Below, piece after piece: positions 34,783 to 44,957 of a DNA stretch of 64,000 bases. The notes under the pieces are model-generated. The model was not told where the DNA came from. It worked only from the letters and a program-made list of their open reading frames with translations, and did no database searches. The stretch is taken from contig CAVQMU010000003.1 of assembly GCA_963713695.1 (NCBI GenBank), positions 1-64,000 of the forward strand, read 5' to 3'. The translations under genes were made by a program, and so were the position numbers. How positions within the stretch are numbered: position 1 is the stretch's first letter; every line of letters starts with the position of its first letter. This stretch comes from Rhodoblastus sp963713695 (GTDB lineage: Bacteria > Pseudomonadota > Alphaproteobacteria > Rhizobiales > Beijerinckiaceae).

Positions 34783-35847
34783 ATTCGCATTCTTCATCGT
34801 CGCCGCGCTCGCGTCCTTCGTTGTGCGAGCTACGGCTTTAGCGGACGGCTTCGCGGGGCTGGGGCAGGACGCCGCGGGTTTCGAGAAGGTCGCTCCGGGA
34901 ACGGTTTTGGCTTTTCCACGCGACTTCGGCGCCCATCGCCGCTTTCGCACGGAGTGGTGGTATGTGACGGCCAACCTCGAAGACGCCGCCGGCGCCTCCT
35001 ACGGCGTTCAGTGGACGCTTTTCGCCAGGCGAGCGCGCCGGGAGACGAGGGTCAGGGTTGGGAGAACCAGAATATCTGGATGGGCCACGCGGCCGTGACC
35101 ACCGCCGGGGAACATCTGTTTGCCGAGACTTTCGCCCGCGGCGGCGTTGGACAGGCGGGCGTGACCGCTGCGCCCTTCAAGGCGTGGATCGACGACTGGA
35201 CGTTTGCGTCCCGTGACGATGCGCCAGGCGCCGGCCTCGCGCGCATGACGCTTTCGGCCGATGGCCCGGGCTTTCGCTACGCATTTGATCTTGCCACCGA
35301 CAGGCCGCTGGTTCGGCATGGCGACAACGGCTTCAGCCTTAAATCGGAGGATGGCCGCGCCTCCTATTATTTCAGCCAGCCCTTTTTCAAGATCGACGGC
35401 GTCCTCGTCCTGCGCGGCAAGGAGGTGAAACTGTCGGGCCTTGCCTGGATGGACCGGGAATGGAGCAGCCAGCCATTGTCTCCGACCCAAAAGGGTTGGG
35501 ACTGGTTTTCGTTGCATTTCTCGACCGGCGAGAAATTGATGGTTTTCCGGCTGCGGGACGCGACGGCTCCCAACTTTTGCGCGGGGACCTGGATCGGCGC
35601 CGACGGCGCGTCGCAGGCGCTCGATCGCAAGGACATTGCGCTCATGCCGCTTTCGGAGACGCATGTCGCCGGGCGGCAGCTTCCGGTCAGATGGAGGCTG
35701 CTTGTCAAGAGTCACGGCGTTCAGGTCGAAACAACGCCGGTGAACGCCGCCAGCTGGATGGCGACGGGCTTTCCATATTGGGAAGGCCCGATCGAATTTC
35801 ACGGCTCGCACGATGGCAAGGGCTATCTGGAGATGACGGGTTATTGA
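34772..35847 (+). CDS. lipocalin-like (CrtC/AttH-type) exported protein, one frameshift
   Basis: About 358 residues with a signal peptide (FFIVAALASFVVRATALADG). The family signature RTEWWYVTANLEDAAGASYG is followed by the frame break near 35022, where one C is missing in a CC pair. The second frame continues GQGWENQNIWMGHAAVTTAG, WMDREWSSQPLSPTQKGWDW and FSLHFSTGEKLMVFRLRD, all typical of hydroxyneurosporene-synthase/AttH proteins. Downstream of LolD/FtsX-type ABC genes this family is AttH rather than a carotenoid enzyme; it may carry a lipid-like cargo in the periplasm. Confidence 0.85.
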
Positions 35848-36052
35848 GGCGACGGATTCGGTTCTGCCACGCTTGCCTAAAATTGAAACAGGCGTAGCGT
35901 TTCCTTCCCCGCCTCGCGACAGCTGAAGCGCCGGGCGCGTCTTTACAGCGCGCCGCCTTGGACGCGCTTCGTGGCGGCCGCCAAGGCTGGAAACAGGCCA
36001 AGTCCTGGGGGAATGGCGAATTGGCCCATGGCTCTGTGTCGGGAGGCTCCTC

Positions 36053-36445
36053 ATGGTGGACCAGGCATCAACGGACGCTCGGTCGCGTTTCGACGGCGTC
36101 ATTCTCATCCTTGCGATCCTGTTGATCGCGGCTCCATGGCTGCTCGGCTATGCAGGCGACCATGACGCGATGGCGACGAGCCTGATCGCCGGTCTGGCTA
36201 TCTTCGCCTGCGTCATCTGCACCTTCAGCGAATATACGCGCGCCTTTCGCGAAGTCGATCTGGCGCTCGGGGTGATGACGGCGGCGGCGCCGCTCTTGCA
36301 TTTCAGCAGCGACCGGCGCGCGGTCCTGGTCCATCTGTTCGTGGGCGGCGTGGTCGCGTTGATCTCTGCCGGCGAACTGCTCATGCCGAAACATCGGCCC
36401 AATCAGGCGGACGCCTTCTGGCATTTCTGGGACGACAAGCAATAG
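36053..36445 (+). CDS. SPW-repeat membrane protein
   Basis: 130 residues with four hydrophobic helices. Two half-repeats (DGVILILAILLIAAPWLLGY and LALGVMTAAAPLLHFS) fit the SPW family, of unknown function. The C-terminus is hydrophilic (PKHRPNQADAFWHFWDDKQ). It stands between AttH and a convergent esterase gene, with no operon partner. Confidence 0.75.
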   Translation: MVDQASTDARSRFDGVILILAILLIAAPWLLGYAGDHDAMATSLIAGLAIFACVICTFSEYTRAFREVDLALGVMTAAAPLLHFSSDRRAVLVHLFVGGVVALISAGELLMPKHRPNQADAFWHFWDDKQ

Positions 36446-36458
36446 GGCTCGCGCGCGA

Positions 36459-37607
36459 TCACTTTGTTCGGTGCTGGCCGAAAAAGCGCATCATTTCCCG
36501 GCTGGCGTCGGGGCCGCGCGGATCGGTGAACGATCCGGCGGGGCTGCCACCTGACCATGCATGTCCCGATCCATGCAGGACCCAGTGCTCGGCCATGGGA
36601 CGGCCGTTTTCGTCAGCATGAACCGTGCGGGTGTATTGGCTGCCGCCTTCGGACACGCCGCTGCTGACCGTCACCAGATGGTCCGCCCCGGCCTTCGCCT
36701 GCGCGATCACCTCATGTCCATTGACTGGATGGACTGTGGTGTCGCCGTCGCCATGAAACACGATGGCGGGAATTCCGCTCCCGATTTTTTCGCGGCGGGA
36801 CGCACCGCCTTTTTTCATCGCGGCGAACGCCGAGGGCATGTCGCTGGCGGCGCCGTGGGGCAAGCCGGAATGGACGCCGATCGCCGCGTAGAGGTCCGGA
36901 TAGACCGAGCCCATGATCGCCGCCGCCGCGCCCCCGGCCGAGAGGCCCGCGATATAGACGCGCCCGGGGTCGACGGCGAAATCCGCCATGATCTCGCGCG
37001 TGATTCCCGCAATCAGCGAAGGCTCGCCCTGATCCCGCCGCTGATCGTCCGATTTGAACCAGTTCCAGCACTTTCCGGCGTTGGCGGAGCGGCATTGCGC
37101 GGGATAGGCGACGAGAAAGGTCTGTTCCTCCGCAAGATCGTTCATCCGCGTCCCCGCGGCGAAATCGTCGGGCGACTGCGTGCAGCCGTGCAGCATCACC
37201 AGGAGCGGCAAGGGTTGCCCGCTGTAGCCGCTCGGGACGTAAAGCTTGTATGCGCGAACGCCGGCCGCATTGGCGAAGCTTCGCTGTTCAAATCGCGATC
37301 CGTCGGGCGCGCGAGCCGGGGCTCGGGCTGTAGCTGGCGCCAGGATGTCGTTCAGTCTTGCGCCAAGGCCCGGTATGCGGCCGAGACCCAGCGCGGGGCG
37401 AAGACGGCCGACGCGCTGGGCGAGGCCGCCGAGCGCCTTGGCGATCGAAAGCCGCGGCATGCTGGAACTGGAATCGCCTTCCGGCGGGCCATCGGGAGGA
37501 GAACCCGGAGACAGCGATTTGCGAAAGACCGCCATCGCCTCGTCGAGCCGGCCTTCGCGCGTAAGGCGAGCCACCGCGAGCAAGTTGATCTTTGAGGGTG
37601 CGTTCAT
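36459..37607 (-). CDS. PHB depolymerase / feruloyl esterase-family hydrolase
   Basis: 382 residues of alpha/beta hydrolase. Oxyanion region LVMLHGCTQSPDDFAAG, nucleophile motif AGLSAGGAAAAIMG, acid in FHGDGDTTVHP and base in GSGHAWSGG are all visible. The N-terminal 100 residues are a short helical region (LLAVARLTREGRLDEAMAVF) and a Pro/Ala linker, with no signal peptide. The family includes intracellular PHB depolymerases and LpqC-like esterases. The start MNAPSKIN at 37607 is chosen because upstream residues are unlike the family. Confidence 0.85.
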   Translation of the reverse strand: MNAPSKINLLAVARLTREGRLDEAMAVFRKSLSPGSPPDGPPEGDSSSSMPRLSIAKALGGLAQRVGRLRPALGLGRIPGLGARLNDILAPATARAPARAPDGSRFEQRSFANAAGVRAYKLYVPSGYSGQPLPLLVMLHGCTQSPDDFAAGTRMNDLAEEQTFLVAYPAQCRSANAGKCWNWFKSDDQRRDQGEPSLIAGITREIMADFAVDPGRVYIAGLSAGGAAAAIMGSVYPDLYAAIGVHSGLPHGAASDMPSAFAAMKKGGASRREKIGSGIPAIVFHGDGDTTVHPVNGHEVIAQAKAGADHLVTVSSGVSEGGSQYTRTVHADENGRPMAEHWVLHGSGHAWSGGSPAGSFTDPRGPDASREMMRFFGQHRTK

Positions 37608-37666
37608 GAAGAAAAAAATCCTTGATTTCCATGGAAACTCGCCGTCGAGCCTCCGGTGGCGGCCCG

Positions 37667-38086
37667 TCAATGCAAGCGATCGGACAGAATCGCTTTTACG
37701 GCGGGGCTTGCCTGCAATGCGCCGAGAACGTGGATGGAGCCGATCGTTTCGGCCGCCAGTTCAGGCGAGACGTCATCAGCGATGATCGCCAGCCCGAGAA
37801 CCTGGATGTGCAGCGTTTCGCCCCTTGTACGGATGGCCTCCAGGTCTTCGCGGCCATAGCGCCGCAAGCCGATGTCGAGCTTGTGCCGTATGACCGACTG
37901 CCTGACGGCCTCATTATGGCGATCGAGCTGGTTGCGGATGGCGGTGCGGATAAAGTCGGTGCGGTTGGAGAAGAATCCCTCCTGCACCAGCAGGTCGACG
38001 TGGCCAAGGTCGACATAGCCAAGATTGATCGTGATCTTCTCGCTTTCGGGGTTTTTTGGCCGAAGCTCCTGAATATTGCCCGCCAT
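37667..38086 (-). CDS. ribbon-helix-helix (CopG-type) regulator
   Basis: About 139 residues. After a short leader, KITINLGYVDLGHVDLLVQE and FFSNRTDFIRTAIRNQLDRH form the beta-strand and helices of an RHH domain. The C-terminal half (LHIQVLGLAIIADDVSPELA) is a likely ligand or oligomer domain. The start MAGNIQEL at 38086 has AAGAGG nine bases upstream. Upstream GGATGG repeats may be its own operator. The regulated genes are not evident; the neighbour is the usg gene on the same strand. Confidence 0.75.
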   Translation of the reverse strand: MAGNIQELRPKNPESEKITINLGYVDLGHVDLLVQEGFFSNRTDFIRTAIRNQLDRHNEAVRQSVIRHKLDIGLRRYGREDLEAIRTRGETLHIQVLGLAIIADDVSPELAAETIGSIHVLGALQASPAVKAILSDRLH

Positions 38087-38102
38087 ATTGTCCATCCTCT
38101 TA

Positions 38103-38131
38103 CCATCCATGTGGATGGATATTGGATGGAA
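38103..38131. promoter_or_regulatory. GGATGG repeats, possible RHH operator
   Basis: CCATCC-ATGT-GGATGG (38103-38118) is an inverted repeat and a further GGATGG follows about seven bases later. It lies just upstream of the CopG-type gene's start. RHH dimers bind short spaced repeats, so autoregulation is plausible. Confidence 0.4.
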
Positions 38132-38190
38132 TTTTAGAAATTCAAGGCATGAGCGCACCTGCTCTTTTACGAGCCGGGGCGAAAAATGTT

Positions 38191-38460
38191 TCAGTGAATT
38201 TGGAATTCCGCCCCGATCATCCTCAGCTCCGCCGGCTTTATCAGCGTGGAATGCGCGACGATGACCTGATGGATCGGCCCTTCGATCTTTTCCGTCCAGA
38301 ATTTCAGAAATTTCTTCAATTCGGGGAAATCAGGCTGCAGATCGTATTGCTGCCAGATGAACGACTGGATGATCACGGGGTGATCCGGCATCCGGTAAAG
38401 GATATTCGCCGTCGTAACGCCATAGCCTTCGAGTTGACGCAGAAAGTCTTGCGAAACCAT
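38191..38460 (-). CDS. usg: Usg family protein
   Basis: 89 residues, typical for the alphaproteobacterial Usg family: FLRQLEGYGVTTANILYRMP, then IQSFIWQQYDLQPDFPELKK, then FLKFWTEKIEGPIHQVIVAH. The family was first noticed beside trp genes and remains uncharacterised; no trp genes are present here. It is a monocistronic gene about 100 bases upstream of the RHH regulator on the same strand. Confidence 0.88.
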   Translation of the reverse strand: MVSQDFLRQLEGYGVTTANILYRMPDHPVIIQSFIWQQYDLQPDFPELKKFLKFWTEKIEGPIHQVIVAHSTLIKPAELRMIGAEFQIH

Positions 38461-38563
38461 CGGACGACTCCTTGCCGCAAAGTCAAATTAAGCGGCTGGA
38501 TCGTAATAAAGTCAAGTAAACCAGTCTGTTAGCAGCCGTTGCTGGCGAGTGCTGATTGCAGGC

Positions 38564-39250
38564 TCAAGCCGCTTGGCCAATAGCCTTCGCTTCAGCGGAA
38601 ATGTGGTTCGCCCATGTCACAAGCGCGGTGCGGCCGGACGATGTCAAACCGTAAAGCCCCCGTTCAACCCGTTCGAACCAACCATAGACATTGCCCTGCA
38701 GGATTTTGGCTGCGTCCGGAGCCAGGGGCCGGAGGTCTCGCGGACGACCCGGCGCGTCCGCGAGACTATTGGCTATGGCGAGCGCTTGCTGACGATAGGC
38801 GGTCATCTGCGGCGTCCGGGTCGACCCGCCCACGACGGGATCTCCCTTGCGCCGGTGATGCTCCCCGACAATGCGCGAACGCCGTCTCGCGTCCCGTCTC
38901 GGCTTCCACGGCGCCGGCTCGGCCACCACTTCGACGCGGCCATCGGCGGCGACGGTGAGAAGGCCGAAGCCCAGGAAGCGACAAAGCTTCTTCACGCGCG
39001 CGTCGCTCTCCCGGCCACGCCCCCGCTTGGAGGCGCCGACGGCGAGCCAGACCTCGTCGCAGGCCGATGTGCGATCGACGGCCTGGAGCACGAGTTCGAG
39101 CGTGAAGGTTTTCTTCATCTCGCCGATCACCACGAGTTCAGGAGAGCCGTCGGAAAGGGCGACAATATCGCAGCCGCATATCTCGCCCTTCACCTCGAGG
39201 CCAAGCTTCTCAAGGTGGCGCTTTATCGGCAGATAGAGATCGGTTTCCAA
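38564..39250 (-). CDS. DUF2161 PD-(D/E)XK-type protein
   Basis: About 228 residues. It begins LETDLYLPIKRHLEKLGLEV, where homologues read METDLY, so TTG 39250 is taken as the start. GEICGCDIVALSDGS and VVIGEMKKTFTLELVLQAVD give the D...E-x-K core of a PD-(D/E)XK nuclease fold. A C-terminal winged-helix-like part follows (TAYRQQALAIANSL, ILQGNVYGWFERVERGLYGL). A longer upstream frame to 39415 has no homology. Its role is unknown; nuclease-type activity is inferred from the fold. Confidence 0.78.
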   Translation of the reverse strand: METDLYLPIKRHLEKLGLEVKGEICGCDIVALSDGSPELVVIGEMKKTFTLELVLQAVDRTSACDEVWLAVGASKRGRGRESDARVKKLCRFLGFGLLTVAADGRVEVVAEPAPWKPRRDARRRSRIVGEHHRRKGDPVVGGSTRTPQMTAYRQQALAIANSLADAPGRPRDLRPLAPDAAKILQGNVYGWFERVERGLYGLTSSGRTALVTWANHISAEAKAIGQAA

Positions 39251-39476
39251 GGTAGGGCCTCTCGACGCGGACTCGACTTTAGCTTGGCAAGGCGTCGTTA
39301 ACAAAGCGTGGATGGGCGCGGGTCCAGAGTAAAGGCTCGGAATGGCGACGCAAGGGATGTGTCGCGGTATTGCCCTAGAGATCGCAAGGCAAGGCCAAGT
39401 GCTGTTTGACAACAAGTAACGCTTTATTTATCAACGGTTACGTGATGGTGTGACCTTTGCTTAGGGCAAATGCCAG

Positions 39477-42400
39477 TTGACTGAAGCCCCTTCCAGTTTT
39501 TCGCAGGAACAAAAACGAGGCCAGGCGGCGCGCGGGCGCGGCGACAGGGCCGAAGCCTTGGAGCATTTTCTGAGGGCGTCGGCGATTGAGCCCGCAAACT
39601 TCTGGGCGCGGCACGAAGTTGCGACGGAGTTTTTGGAACTTGGGCGCCTCGAGGAAGCCGAGGCGGCATTTCGCGACATCGTGGAAAAAAATCCCGGATT
39701 TCACCACAGCTGGCGCGGCTTGGCCTTGCTGGCGCGCCGCCGGGGCGATCGCGCTGCGGCGCTGGAGCATTTTCGCAGGGCGTCGGCGATCGATCCGGCA
39801 AACCTTTGGGCGCGGCATGATGTGGCGACGGAGCTTCGCGAACTCGGCCGTCTCGACGAGGCCAAGGAGGCTTTTCGCGACCTGGTCGAGCAAGACCCCG
39901 AATTTTTCCACGGTTGGCGCGGCCTGGCGCTGGTGGCGCGCCAGCAGGGCGATCGTGCCGCGGCGCTCGAGCATTTTCGCAAGGCGGCGGCGATCGATCC
40001 GGCAAACCTTTGGGCGCGGCAGGATGTGGCGACGGAGCTTCGCGAACTCGGCCGTCTCGACGAAGCCAAGGCGGGTTTTCTCGATGTCGTCGAGCGAGAC
40101 TCCGAATTTTTCCACGGTTGGCGCGGCCTTGCGCTGCTGGCGCGCCAGCAGGGCGATCGTGCCGCGGCGCTCGAACATTTTCGCAGGGCGTTGGCGATCG
40201 ATCCTGCAAACCTTTGGGCGCGGCAGGATGTGGCGACGGAGCTACGCGAACTCGGCCGTCTCGACGAAGCCAAGGCGGGCTTTCGCGACGTCGTCGAGCG
40301 AGAACTCCGAATTTTTCCACGGTTGGCGCGGCCTGGCGCTGGTGGCGCGCCAGCAGGGCGATCGCGCTGCGGCGCTCGAGCATTTTCGCAGGGCGTTGGC
40401 GATCGATCCGGCAAACCTTTGGGCGCGGCAGGATGTGGCGACGGAGCTTCGCGAACTCGGCCGTCTCGACGAAGCCAAGGCAGGTTTTCTCGATGTCGTC
40501 GAGCGAGACTCCGAATTTTTCCACGGTTGGCGCGGCCTGGCGCTGGTGGCGCGCCAGCAGGGCGATCGCGCTGCGGCGCTCGAGCATTTTCGCAGGGCGT
40601 TGGCGATCGATCCGGCAAACCTTTGGGCGCGGCAGGATGTGGCGACGGAGCTTCGCGAACTCGGCCGTCTCGACGAAGCCAAGGCAGGTTTTCGCGATGT
40701 CGTCGAGCGAGAACTCCGAATTTTTCCACGGTTGGCGCGGCCTGGCGCTGGTGGCGCGCCAGCAGGGCGATCGCGCCGCGGCGCTGGAGCATTTTCGCAA
40801 GGCGGCGGCGATCGATCCGGCAAACCTTTGGGCGCGGCAGGATGTGGCGACGGAGCTTCGCGAACTCGGCCGTCTCGACGAAGCCAAGGCGGGTTTTCGC
40901 GATGTCGTCGGGCGAGACCCCGAATTCCTCCATGGTTGGCGCGGCCTGGCGCTGGTGGCGCGGCAGCAGGGCGATCGCGCCGCGGCGCTCGAACATTTTC
41001 GCAGGGCGGCGGCGGTTGAGCCCGAAAACATCTGGGCGCGGCAAGACGTGGCGATGGAGCTTCGCGAACTCGGCCGCCTCGATGAAGCCGAGGCCGTCCT
41101 CAAATCGCTCGTCGAGGAACGGCCCCAATCCGCCCAGGCCTTGATCGCCTATGCAAACGGCATCCGCCACAAGGCCTCCACCTGCGAACTCATCGAACTC
41201 TTCAAGAAAGCTGTTGTCGTTGAGCCTGACGATCTTCAGGCGAAACTTGCGCTGGCGGGCGAATACTTCAGGAGCTGGCGTATCGAAGAGGCGGAAACGC
41301 TCTACGGCGCGGCGCTCTCGATACAGGGACAAAATTACGCCGCGCTGATGGGAATGGGACAGATTGCCCGCCGCCGGGGTCAAAGAGCCGAAGCGCTGAA
41401 ACTCTTCGAGGAGGCTGCGGCGTCGCCCGGCGCGCCGGAATGGGCAGTGATCGAAGTTTCCAATGAATTGCTCGAAGCCGCTCGCTTCGAAGAAGCGCGG
41501 CAGATTTATTTGACGGCGCTCTTGCGCAATCCGCATCTATCCGCGCACCACCTTCAACTGGGGCTCATTGCGCGCGCCACGGGCGACCGTTCCGCGGCGC
41601 GCGCCGCATTCGCGAAAACCGTCGAACTCGATCCGGAAGCCGATCGCGCCTGGATGGAATTGGCGATCGAAGACTTTCATCAGGGGCGGCTGAAACAGGC
41701 CGTCGATATTCTGAAGGCGGTGATCGCCAAGCACCCTCGTCAGGCGCAGGCTCTCGCAACCCTCGCCAATTTTGCGCAAGAGATCGATGACATTGAAGGC
41801 TCGGTCTCCCTGGCGCAAAGGGCCATCGAGATCGACGCGTCCAATACCTGGTCGCACCTGCTGCTGGGCCACGGGCTTGCGAAACTCGGGCGGTATGATG
41901 AGGCGGAAGACGCGCTCGCACGATGCGAGAGCAAATTCGGACTTTTGCCTGAAATCGAAGCGGCAAGGGCCGGAATGCTCCGGGATCTCGGCGACTACAG
42001 CGCCGAGCGCGCAGTGTTGCAAAAGGCGACGACGCGGTTTCCGACCCATTTGGACCTCTGGTCCCGGCACGCCATGTCCTTGATAGCCTGCGGGGTTTTC
42101 GACGAAGCGCAGCGTACGGTCGATGCGCCGCCGGGTTGCAGCGCCCGGGACCAGATGCGCGTATGCCACTTGCGCGGCCGCCTTGCCTATGCCCGGTGGG
42201 ATCTTGACAAAGCCTATTCGTATTTTGCGGAAGGCTTGAAGATCAACGCTGACGACGCCTGGTTGAACGAAATTGCGGCGCGGATGGCGATGCTCCGTCT
42301 GGATCCGGATCTTGCGCGGCGACATTTGGACGCATCTGTCCGCAACAACTCGCGTCATCGCCATGCGCATCAAGGCGCATGGAAATTATCGCAAACCCTC

Positions 42401-43306
42401 CTGGGGCAGATCGTCGATGATTTCCGGATGGACAAGGCGGCGCTTGGCCGCCTCCGCGATTGCCTGACGGGAGAGGAGTCCGTCAAGGAGATCGCGAAAC
42501 TCGTCCTGGAGCTTCCCGACTATACGCCCGCCGCCATAAGCTTTTTGATAGCGCTGAGACAAAAGGGGTTTTTCGCTTCGCCCGTCGGTTTGGACCGACG
42601 CCCGCTGACAGACGCGTCGCCTATTCCTTTGAAGATCGCGCAATATTGGGATGACGATATCCCCGCTGATGTCGAGGCGCTTTGCGACGCGTGGCGGACG
42701 ATGCACCCGACATTTTCATACGCGCGCTTTTCTGACAGGGAAGCGCGGCGTTATCTCGATGCAAACGGGCCGGCGGGCGCCCGAGCCGCATTCGATCGCG
42801 CCGCCCAGCCGGCGATGAAGGCTGACTTGTTCCGTCTGGCCTATTTATATCGTGAAGGCGGGTTTTATATCGACGCCGACGATCGATGCCTGGCGCCGCT
42901 CCCGACGATCGGTCTTGGAGACTTTGATCTGATTCTCCACCAGGAAGACTGGGGGACGGCCGGAAACAATCTGATCGGCGTCGTCCCCGGCCATCCTGCC
43001 ATAAAGCTGGCGCTCGACGCTGGAATCGAAGCGGTCAATCGCGGCGATGGAGATATCGTCTGGCTCTCGACCGGACCCGGGTTGCTCACCCGCGCCGTCG
43101 CCTGTTTTCTCGCCCAGGACCTGCCTGGAAGACTGAGAAAGACGCTTTTGATGGAGCGTTACGAACTTGCCGAAGTCGTCGCCATGCACGTGGGAACGGC
43201 TTACAAGCACACGCAGAAACATTGGAATCGGCCAAACCGCGCACGGACGCGCGCGCCTGTGTCGATTGGCATGTTCCTTGACGAAGAGTTCCAGACGAAG
43301 GCTTGA
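39477..43306 (+). CDS. giant TPR protein with C-terminal GT32-type glycosyltransferase domain, two frameshifts
   Basis: About 1,275 residues once two one-base insertions (near 40303 and 40712) are skipped. Residues 15-540 are near-identical 68-residue TPR pairs (NLWARQDVATELRELGRLDE, then GWRGLALVARQQGDRAAALE). More diverged TPRs follow to about residue 1,000. The end is a Gly_transf_sug/GT32 domain: IPLKIAQYWDDDIPADVEAL, KADLFRLAYLYREGGFYIDA and the DADD metal motif, then GNNLIGVVPGHPAIKLALDA. It would add a sugar to a surface or protein-linked glycan, with TPRs recognising an acceptor or partner. The start is a weak TTG at 39477. Both insertions give the same GAGAACTCC change in the repeat. 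Confidence 0.8.
39706..41100 (+). repeat. tandem 204-bp repeats within the TPR-glycosyltransferase gene
   Basis: Copies anchored at TGGCGCGGC occur near 39709, 39913, 40117, 40322, 40526, 40731 and 40935, spaced 204 or 205 bases. The inner copies are nearly identical at DNA level while the flanking ones diverge. The 205-base spacings follow the extra A at 40303 and 40712. Such repeats favour slippage, unequal recombination and assembly collapse, so the true copy number is uncertain. Confidence 0.9.
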
Positions 43307-43618
43307 TGCCGCGCCCGGCGCGGCGGCGCCAAGGCGCATCGGCTGTCCGGATGGACATGCCGAATGGATTTTCGGCAACGAAAGTCAATCGGCAATTCCC
43401 GAGAGACAAATGACTTCAACATTACGCGTTTAGGGCGCCTCGCAGCTTTTTCGCGTCAACGCCTGAGGATTTGCCGATCGCCGGGTCCAAAAAACAGCTT
43501 TAACCATGAACGGCCAGGTCAGATCCTTTGGGTAACTTAAAAGGGAAAGCTTCGCGACAAAGCCGATTGCATTTTCAGCGTGAAGCTTTTAACTTCCATT
43601 AAGTTGTGGGGGTGCTCG
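43307..43618. other. intergenic stretch, no gene seen
   Basis: About 310 bases between the TPR-glycosyltransferase gene and the small gene at 43619. I see no RNA gene, repeat or clear promoter; the final 50 bases are A+T richer and probably carry the promoter of the next gene. Confidence 0.5.
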
Positions 43619-43891
43619 ATGCGAACTTACTGGGGTATTCAAGGCGGCGAAAATCTCGAAATTTACGATGGGTCCGACGCAAAGGACAGAAAAGTCCTCT
43701 ACCGGATCGGCGTCGAAAGAATTGTTAAGGGAGAGGTCAAGATCATCCGCCCCTCAGGCAAGCCAAAAATAATCAACAATGACAGCCGGATGAAGGTCGT
43801 TGACGTCGTGGCGAACGAAAGCATGTTCATCGAATTCGTCGGCAGCGCGGGTTTTGCCTTTGGCTGGTTTGAGTTTGTAGCGGCCCTGTAA
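43619..43891 (+). CDS. hypothetical small beta-rich protein
   Basis: 90 residues from ATG 43619: YWGIQGGENLEIYDGSDAKD, VLYRIGVERIVKGEVKIIRP, then SMFIEFVGSAGFAFGWFEFV. It looks like a compact beta-sandwich or barrel without a signal peptide. Its base composition is more A+T rich than the neighbours. It lies inside the glycan cluster but shows no recognised family. Confidence 0.6.
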   Translation: MRTYWGIQGGENLEIYDGSDAKDRKVLYRIGVERIVKGEVKIIRPSGKPKIINNDSRMKVVDVVANESMFIEFVGSAGFAFGWFEFVAAL

Positions 43892-43971
43892 CGGTCGAGT
43901 ACATTACCTGTATAATCTTGAGCCGAGTTTGATCAGGTGGCGGATTATACGTGTGGAGACATGGGTGTTCA

Positions 43972-44957
43972 ATGAGCAAGGTCCGTCTTGAGTATGATGA
44001 GGCGTCAATCCTGCAACGCTTTGACAGGAGTTCGCCCGAGGCGCTCCTGCAGTCGATCGCCATGGAATTGGCGCGGCTGGGTCAGGCCAATGCCTTGTTG
44101 ACCGCGCGTTTGGCGGCAATGGATTCCGTCCAGGCGATGGCCGACCGGATCGCTTCGGGCGCAGCGGCGGATTTCGCCACGGACTATCCGAGCCAGGTCC
44201 GCATTGACGCTGCGAACTCTTTTCTAGGCGGGTTGGGATTTTACGGGGTCGAGCATGATCAAAACGGGCGCCCTACCGCTGGTCGGGTCCCGAGCCTCAA
44301 TTTTCGTTTCAGTTCTTTATCGATCGCAAGACCTCCGGGCGTTTCAGCCTGAAATTTGGCAAGCTTTACGCTGCGGTTTCCGGCGAGATGCTGGCCTGCC
44401 TGGTCGATGGCGCCCCGGTCGATCTGATCGTGAAAAGCGTGATCGGGGGATTTGAAGCGACGGGCTTGATGCCTCCGCGCAAGGATAGCGGCGGGTCCGT
44501 GCTGACGTTTATCTGCCCGGCAGTCGAATCGCCCGCCGCGCTCGGCTTTGCCGACCAGCGCCAGCTTGGCCTGTCCTTTCGGCTTTTGACCGTCGAGACC
44601 GGGGAAAACGGGGCCTTCATCGTCCAGAATGCCGCGCCGCCCGCGGCGGCGGCGCCGAAAGCCGCTCCTGTGCAGGTGGAAAAATTGGATTTGGCGAAGC
44701 GGGCGTCGGATCATCCGGTAGCGGCGCCGGAACCCCCGGTCCGCATCGAAGCGCCGCCGCCGATTCAGGTCGCGGCCCCGTTGCCGATTCAGGTCGCCGC
44801 CCCGCCGCCAATTCAGGTCGCGGCCCCGCCGCCGTTTGTCGTCGGCGCCAACGGGCAGAACGGGTCGGCGCCGGCGCCTGCGGCGATCGTTGCGACGCTG
44901 TCGACGCCCGAAGCTTCCGTCGCCGACCTTTCCCTGGCCCAGGAGGGGGGGCAATGA
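43972..44957 (+). CDS. hypothetical protein with Pro-rich PIQVAAP repeats, one frameshift
   Basis: About 328 residues after restoring one missing C near 44272. The N-terminus is helical (SPEALLQSIAMELARLGQAN). A central domain reads FLGGLGFYGVEHDQNGRP, joined across the break to YRWSGPEPQFSFQFFIDRKT and FSLKFGKLYAAVSGEMLACL, then VIGGFEATGLMPP. The C-terminal 100 residues are a Pro/Ala linker with four PIQVAAP-like repeats. No family is recognised; the domain looks carbohydrate-cluster specific. Its stop overlaps the next glycosyltransferase start as ATGA. Confidence 0.6.

Noticed and set aside
34772..35847. Carotenoid 1,2-hydratase (CrtC) call
   Set aside because: The neighbours are LolD/FtsX-type ABC genes and there are no carotenoid genes, so an AttH-type role fits better.
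40290..40720. Programmed ribosomal frameshifting in the TPR-GT gene
   Set aside because: No slippery heptamer with a downstream structure is visible; the same extra base in two repeat copies fits duplication or assembly error better.
39706..41100. CRISPR-like array
   Set aside because: Repeat units are 204 bp, coding, and contiguous with no spacers.
39424..41536. Very long open frames antisense to the TPR repeats
   Set aside because: They mirror the high-GC 204-bp repeats; residues are Arg/Pro-rich with no fold, and the plus strand encodes clear TPRs.
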